Assembly: GCA_002364085.1 (NCBI GenBank)
Contig: DEXK01000013.1
Location: forward strand, 308,908-372,907
Origin: Balneolaceae bacterium UBA3186
GTDB taxonomy: Bacteria; Bacteroidota; Rhodothermia; Balneolales; Balneolaceae
Reading direction: 5' to 3'
Length of the DNA stretch: 64,000 nucleotides
In this document: in pieces, positions 59,806 through 64,000 of the stretch
How positions within the stretch are numbered: the first letter of the stretch is position 1
Layout of the letters: each line of letters opens with the position of its first letter
Position numbers and translations under genes: made by a program
Notes under the pieces: generated by a model
Seen by the model: only the letters and a program-made list of their open reading frames with translations
Databases searched by the model: none
Told to the model about the DNA's origin: nothing

Positions 59806-60692
59806 TGAGTACAGCTTATCTTTTTCCTGGTCAAGGATCACAGTTCGTGGGTATGGGTAAAGAGCATTATAATGCTAACCCTGAGTTTGCAAAAATGATT
59901 GATCAGGCAAATGAAATACTTGGTGTCGATCTTAGATCGATTATGTTTGAAGGTCCTGAGGAAAAACTAAAACAGACAGAATTTACTCAGCCAGCTATAT
60001 TTCTTCATTCAGTAGCTTTATATAAAACCTTAAGTGCTACTCCTGATATGGTTGCAGGCCATAGCCTTGGTGAGTTTTCAGCATTGGTAGCTTGCAATGC
60101 AGTGAGTTTCGAAGACGCATTGAAAATTGTACGCCGAAGAGGTGAGTTAATGCAAGCCGCAGGAGCTGCAAACCCGGGTACAATGGCTGCTATTATTGGA
60201 ATGGAAGACGATCAAGTTGAGCTTGTTTGTGATAAAGCATCAGCCACTACAAAATTGGAAGTTGTTCCTGCAAATTATAACTGTCCGGGACAATTGGTAA
60301 TTTCAGGATATGTGGATGCAGTTAAATCAGCAGTCGATTTTGCTAAAGAAGATGGTGCTAGAATGGCAATGCTATTACCCGTTTCAGGAGCATTTCATTC
60401 ATCATTAATGGAACCGGCTTTTATGGGGTTAAAGGAATCGTTAGAGAATTTGGAAATTAATACCCCTGATTGCCCTATTTACAGTAACTTTACTGCAGAA
60501 CCTACGTCGGATGTTGATGAGATCAGATCTAATTTATTAGACCAGTTAATGAATCCGGTACGTTGGACTCAAACATTGCAGAATATGATTGCGAATGGTG
60601 CAACTTCTTTTGTAGAAGTGGGTCCGGGAAAAGTTTTACAAGGTTTGGTAAAAAGAACTGATAGAAAAGCAGAAATTTCAGGTCATCAATAA
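59805..60692 (+). CDS. fabD: Malonyl-CoA:ACP transacylase
   Basis: A 295-residue transacylase. PGQGSQFVGMG opens the protein and the nucleophile Ser87 is in AGHSLGEFSALVA. The malonyl-binding Arg lies in VRRRGELMQ, the catalytic His is in GAFHSSLM and a Gln is in TQPAIFLHS. It loads malonyl on ACP for chain extension. It overlaps fabH by one base and precedes fabG by ten. Confidence 0.96.
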   Translation: MSTAYLFPGQGSQFVGMGKEHYNANPEFAKMIDQANEILGVDLRSIMFEGPEEKLKQTEFTQPAIFLHSVALYKTLSATPDMVAGHSLGEFSALVACNAVSFEDALKIVRRRGELMQAAGAANPGTMAAIIGMEDDQVELVCDKASATTKLEVVPANYNCPGQLVISGYVDAVKSAVDFAKEDGARMAMLLPVSGAFHSSLMEPAFMGLKESLENLEINTPDCPIYSNFTAEPTSDVDEIRSNLLDQLMNPVRWTQTLQNMIANGATSFVEVGPGKVLQGLVKRTDRKAEISGHQ

Positions 60693-60702
60693 TCAAATTA
60701 AT

Positions 60703-61452
60703 ATGAGTTTATCTTTAGAAGGAAAAAGTTGTTTGGTAACCGGAGGAAGCAGAGGTATTGGTAGAGCTATAGCTCTAAGACTCGCCGAATTCGGAGCAGA
60801 TGTTGCAATTACCTATGCTCGTTCAGCTGATGCTGCAAATGAAGTTGTGAAAGAGATAGAAGCATTCGGAAGAAAAGGAAAAGCTTTTCAAGCTGATGCA
60901 GTGGATTACTCTCAAGCTGAAGAAGTAATCAAGACAATTTCTGAGGAATTTGGAAAAATTGACGTGCTTGTTAACAATGCCGGTATCACAAAAGATAATT
61001 TGATCCTTAGAATGAGCGAAGAGCAATGGGATGATGTGATCACTACAAATTTAAAAAGTGTATTCAACTATTCTAAAGCTGTAGCAAGACCAATGATGAA
61101 GAACCATGGAGGCTCGATCATTAATATAAGTTCTGTAGTTGGAATCTCCGGAAACGGAGGTCAAACAAATTATTCTGCTTCAAAAGCGGGGATTATTGGC
61201 TTTACAAAGTCGTATGCTAAAGAATTGTCATCAAGGAATATCCGAGCAAATGTAATTGCTCCGGGCTATATACTTACTGATATGACAGATAGTTTGGATG
61301 AAAAAGTATTAGAAGGAATTAAAGCCGAAACTCCGCTGGGAAGAGCAGGAGAGGCTAATGAAGTTGCTGATGCAGTTGTATTTTTAGCATCAGATATGAG
61401 TACGTATATTACCGGTGAAACCATCCGTGTTGATGGCGGTATGGCAATGTAG
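60703..61452 (+). CDS. fabG: 3-oxoacyl-ACP reductase
   Basis: A 249-residue SDR of the FabG type. It has the cofactor motif TGGSRGIGRAIA, NNAGITKDNLILRMSEEQWD, the catalytic Ser in INISSVVGISGNGGQ and the Tyr-x3-Lys in YSASKAG. The C-terminal TGETIRVDGGMAM is the conserved end. It reduces 3-oxoacyl-ACP with NADPH during chain elongation. The TKDNLILRM segment distinguishes true FabG from other SDRs. Confidence 0.96.
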   Translation: MSLSLEGKSCLVTGGSRGIGRAIALRLAEFGADVAITYARSADAANEVVKEIEAFGRKGKAFQADAVDYSQAEEVIKTISEEFGKIDVLVNNAGITKDNLILRMSEEQWDDVITTNLKSVFNYSKAVARPMMKNHGGSIINISSVVGISGNGGQTNYSASKAGIIGFTKSYAKELSSRNIRANVIAPGYILTDMTDSLDEKVLEGIKAETPLGRAGEANEVADAVVFLASDMSTYITGETIRVDGGMAM

Positions 61453-61534
61453 TTTGTTGCTAGTGCGTGAATGAATTTTTATGTTTAATTTATTATAGTA
61501 AACCTAACTACTAAATAACCTTAAAGGACACAAT

Positions 61535-61774
61535 ATGTCACAAGATGTAGAATCAAAAGTAAAAGACATTATCATCGATAAACTTGGTGTTGATGAATCA
61601 GAAGTAGTATCTGATGCTAACTTCACTAACGATCTGGGAGCAGACTCGTTAGATACAGTAGAACTAATTATGGAATTCGAAAAAGAATTCGATCTCAGTA
61701 TTCCTGATGAAGATGCTGAAAACATCGCAACCGTTGGTGATGCAGTAAGCTACCTTTCAGGTAAACTTTCCTAA
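61535..61774 (+). CDS. acpP: Acyl carrier protein
   Basis: A 79-residue acidic four-helix protein. Ser38 in [16 protein letters not shown] is the site of 4'-phosphopantetheine attachment. It carries the growing acyl chain. An 82-base gap before it, unlike the tight spacing elsewhere in the cluster, and a clear AAAGGA ribosome-binding site eight bases before the ATG suggest its own strong promoter or leader. Confidence 0.97.
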   Translation: MSQDVESKVKDIIIDKLGVDESEVVSDANFTNDLGADSLDTVELIMEFEKEFDLSIPDEDAENIATVGDAVSYLSGKLS

Positions 61775-61790
61775 AAACTTTATTTAATTT

Positions 61791-63035
61791 ATGACAACAC
61801 GTAGAGTCGTTGTAACAGGAATTGGCGCTCTTACCCCTATCGGTAAGAGTGCACCTGATTTCTGGAATGGGTTAATTTCAGGTAAAAGTGGTGCTAAAAC
61901 CATTGAGCACTTCGATACTGAAGGATTCCCGACAAAATTTGCCGCTACAATCCCTGAATATGAGTCTTCTGACTATTTCGATAGAAAAGAAGCCCGTAGA
62001 TTGGATAATGTTGCGCAATACGCATTGGTTGCTTCTGAAGAAGCTATTAAGGATAGTAGCATCGATCTGGAATCTATTGATAAAGATCGTGTAGCTGTTA
62101 TAGTAGGAACCGGAATTGGTGGAATGAAAACATTCTATGACCAATCTATCGAATTCCACAATCGTGGAGCACGTGGGGTTTCTCCTTTCTTTATTCCAAT
62201 GTTGATTCCGGATTTGGTTCCCGGACAAATATCCATAAAATATGGATTCAGGGGGCCTAACTACAGTGTTGTATCGGCATGTGCTACAGGTTCCAATAAT
62301 ATTGGAGCAGCTTACGACGCTATCCGTTACGGACAATCTGATATGGCCGTAACAGGAGGTTCTGAAGCTCCGGTTACTCAAATTGGTATTTCAGGATTTA
62401 ATTCCATGAAAGCAATGTCAACCAGAAATGATGATCCGGCAACCGCCTCGAGACCTTTCGATGTTAATCGTGATGGTTTTGTACTTGGTGAAGGTGCAGG
62501 TATTTTCTTTCTTGAAGAATATGAAATGGCAAAAAAGCGTGGTGCCAGAATCTACGGCGAAATCGTAGGTTACGGATACTCAGCTGATGCTTATCATATT
62601 ACCGCTCCAGATCCTGATGGTGGAGGAGTGCAGTTAGCAATGAATAATGCATTGGAAGCTGCAGGAATTAAACCGGAAGAAGTTGATCATATTAACATGC
62701 ACGGTACTTCAACGCCACTTGGGGATATTGCCGAAACAAATTCTATTAAAAAAGTTTTTGGTGAGCATGCTAAGAAAATCAATTTGAACTCAACAAAATC
62801 TATGACTGGTCACACTTTGGGTGCTGCCGGCGCCATAGAATCTGTTGCTTCGTTACTAGCGATCTATCACAGTTTGGTTCCGCCAACCATCAATTTAATT
62901 GATCAGGATCCGAAATGTGATTTGAATTACACTGCAAATGAAGCTGTTGCCAGAGACGTTAAATATGCTGTCAATAATGCATTCGGATTTGGTGGACACA
63001 ACACTTCGTTAGTATTCAAAAAATTTGAAGAATAA
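61791..63035 (+). CDS. fabF: Beta-ketoacyl-ACP synthase II
   Basis: A 414-residue condensing enzyme. The catalytic Cys is in VVSACATGSNNIGAAYDAI, with His in NMHGTSTPLGD and His in STKSMTGHTLGAAGAIE, the Cys-His-His triad of FabF/FabB. GGSEAPVTQIGISGF and NAFGFGGHNTSLVFK are also typical. It extends acyl-ACP chains. The position after acpP and before rnc is the common order. Confidence 0.96.
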   Translation: MTTRRVVVTGIGALTPIGKSAPDFWNGLISGKSGAKTIEHFDTEGFPTKFAATIPEYESSDYFDRKEARRLDNVAQYALVASEEAIKDSSIDLESIDKDRVAVIVGTGIGGMKTFYDQSIEFHNRGARGVSPFFIPMLIPDLVPGQISIKYGFRGPNYSVVSACATGSNNIGAAYDAIRYGQSDMAVTGGSEAPVTQIGISGFNSMKAMSTRNDDPATASRPFDVNRDGFVLGEGAGIFFLEEYEMAKKRGARIYGEIVGYGYSADAYHITAPDPDGGGVQLAMNNALEAAGIKPEEVDHINMHGTSTPLGDIAETNSIKKVFGEHAKKINLNSTKSMTGHTLGAAGAIESVASLLAIYHSLVPPTINLIDQDPKCDLNYTANEAVARDVKYAVNNAFGFGGHNTSLVFKKFEE

Positions 63036-63041
63036 TATTTT

Positions 63042-63788
63042 ATGCCAGCCTGGTTGAGGTCTTTATTTAAGAAGAAAGATCAATCAAAGGATCAGGTTAA
63101 AAACGAACGATTATTACAACTGGAAAGGATCATTGGTTTAAAAATCGATGATCCTTCCCTTTTTCTAAAAGCCCTTCGTCACCGATCTACTCTTGCCAAT
63201 GATCAATATTCCAGCCACGATTCTTATGAGCGATTGGAATTTCTCGGTGATGCCGTTCTTGATCTGATAGCTGCAGAAGTTCTGTTTGAAAAATTTCCTA
63301 CTGCTAATGAAGGTTTCTTAACCAAAAGCAGAGCTAAACTAGTAAAAGGTGAAACCTTAGCAAAATTCTCAGAGGAGTTGGGTATCGAAGAACTGCTTGA
63401 ATTGGGTGAGCGATCCGAACAACTCACTATCTCCAAAAGTATTTTAGCCGATGTTTTTGAATCAATTATAGCCGCCATTTATATTACAAAAGGGTATCCA
63501 AGTGCATTTTTGTTTGTTTCCAAGGTTTTTGAGGATCAGGTAGACTTTCAGAAGTTGGTCAATCAGGTTGATAATTTCAAAAGTGCGCTGCTGGAATTTA
63601 CACAAGCCGAAAAAATGAGTTTACCTGATTATAAAGTGATTTCTGAATCGGGCCCCGGTCATGATAAAGTATTTGAGATCATGGTTTATGTAGATAATAA
63701 AGAATTGGGCGTTGGACATGGTAGAAGTAAGAAAATTGCTGAGCAAGCTGCTGCAAAAGTAGCTCTTAAAACTTTAGGTGTTAGGTAG
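63042..63788 (+). CDS. rnc: Ribonuclease III
   Basis: A 248-residue double-strand-specific endoribonuclease. The RNase III signature YERLEFLGDAVLDLIAAEVL and the second catalytic region DVFESIIAAIYITKG hold the metal-binding Glu and Asp residues. A dsRNA-binding domain follows from about residue 180 (PDYKVISESGPGHDKVFEIM ... GHGRSKKIAEQAAAKVALKT). It processes rRNA and structured transcripts. It is translated from an ATG six bases after fabF, and is the last gene of the cluster in the window. Confidence 0.95.
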   Translation: MPAWLRSLFKKKDQSKDQVKNERLLQLERIIGLKIDDPSLFLKALRHRSTLANDQYSSHDSYERLEFLGDAVLDLIAAEVLFEKFPTANEGFLTKSRAKLVKGETLAKFSEELGIEELLELGERSEQLTISKSILADVFESIIAAIYITKGYPSAFLFVSKVFEDQVDFQKLVNQVDNFKSALLEFTQAEKMSLPDYKVISESGPGHDKVFEIMVYVDNKELGVGHGRSKKIAEQAAAKVALKTLGVR

Positions 63789-63911
63789 GTTCTAACCGAA
63801 TAGAAAGTACTTTGGTTTGATCTTTTGTCTCGCTGAAGAGCTGGATATCAAGGCAAAAGTAGATACCTTTGTGCGAAGTTAAACCTGTGAATAGAATTCC
63901 GTTTCTTTGTT

Positions 63912-64000
63912 CTATGTACTTTTGTGCCGCTACTGAGCTTCCTCAGCACAGGCGCCAGTACCAAAAACTCCCGACAAGAATTATTGGCGCGAACTCCATT
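63912..64000. repeat. Large foldable repeat element, left end only
   Basis: The CTGAG-CTTC-CTCAG hairpin and the AGAATTATTGGCG arm (63977-63989) match the second copy at 26293. The window ends before the right arm. From 63789 to 63911 nothing is recognisable. Confidence 0.75.

Overview
The window looks like chromosome from a member of the FCB group of bacteria, most likely Balneolota (Balneola or Gracilimonas type) or a related Bacteroidota lineage. The evidence is a TonB-dependent receptor with a carboxypeptidase-like front domain, SPLLxC-type lipoproteins, outer-membrane beta-barrels ending in Phe, scattered TAnnTTTG promoter-like motifs, an AtpD beta subunit with the roughly 20-residue insert of Bacteroidota-type enzymes, and an AccD that has lost its zinc ribbon. 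The DNA is AT-rich and most genes lack a clear Shine-Dalgarno sequence. The exact genus is an inference. No tRNA, rRNA or CRISPR array was seen.

Layout. 1-9.4 kb: queuosine-precursor genes queD and queE (with an SDR), a parDE toxin-antitoxin module between copies of the SDR 3' end, a dienoyl-CoA isomerase-like crotonase, an unknown coiled-coil protein, a YdeI protein and a membrane AraC regulator, separated by large blocks of hairpin repeats. 9.4-26 kb: TonB receptor, ECF sigma factor with a small membrane partner, an azurin-like copper protein divergent from a histidine kinase with an ethylene-receptor-type sensor, GH125 mannosidase, TspO, PheA, an outer-membrane barrel, an xseA/D-amino-acid-oxidase/GNAT operon, and an M20 peptidase with DoxX. 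26-29 kb: DUF2461 and two TfoX-like proteins, then a Y1 (IS200/REP-type) transposase flanked by inverted hairpins. 28.8-40 kb: housekeeping genes pyrC, tsaB, accD, obgE, dprA, a phosphosugar mutase, a cupin and an M16 protease.

40-45 kb: a stand-alone atpDC pair, a lipoprotein gene between two identical terminators, a sugar porter and a DUF4350 protein. 45.1-49.9 kb is the most unusual part. Two overlapping DUF262 genes (a GmrSD-like restriction pair) are bounded by two homologous palindromic sites with AAC...GTT cores, and a tyrosine recombinase whose C-terminus resembles integron integrases is transcribed away from them. The cassette ends are complementary in the way expected of an integron gene cassette. 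49.9-54 kb (minus strand): PBP1A, LpxH and a polyprenyl synthase. 54.1-57 kb: pfkA, pgi and a deoxynucleoside kinase. 57.1-63.8 kb: the classic yceD-rpmF-plsX-fabH-fabD-fabG-acpP-fabF-rnc lipid-synthesis cluster.

A second theme is repeat DNA. At least five unrelated families of foldable intergenic elements are present: a five- to six-hairpin mosaic, a roughly 200-bp element with 13-bp arms, a CC-TTCA-GG REP hairpin family probably linked to the Y1 transposase, a 123-bp tandem repeat, and single long palindromes. Several generate conserved but spurious ORFs.
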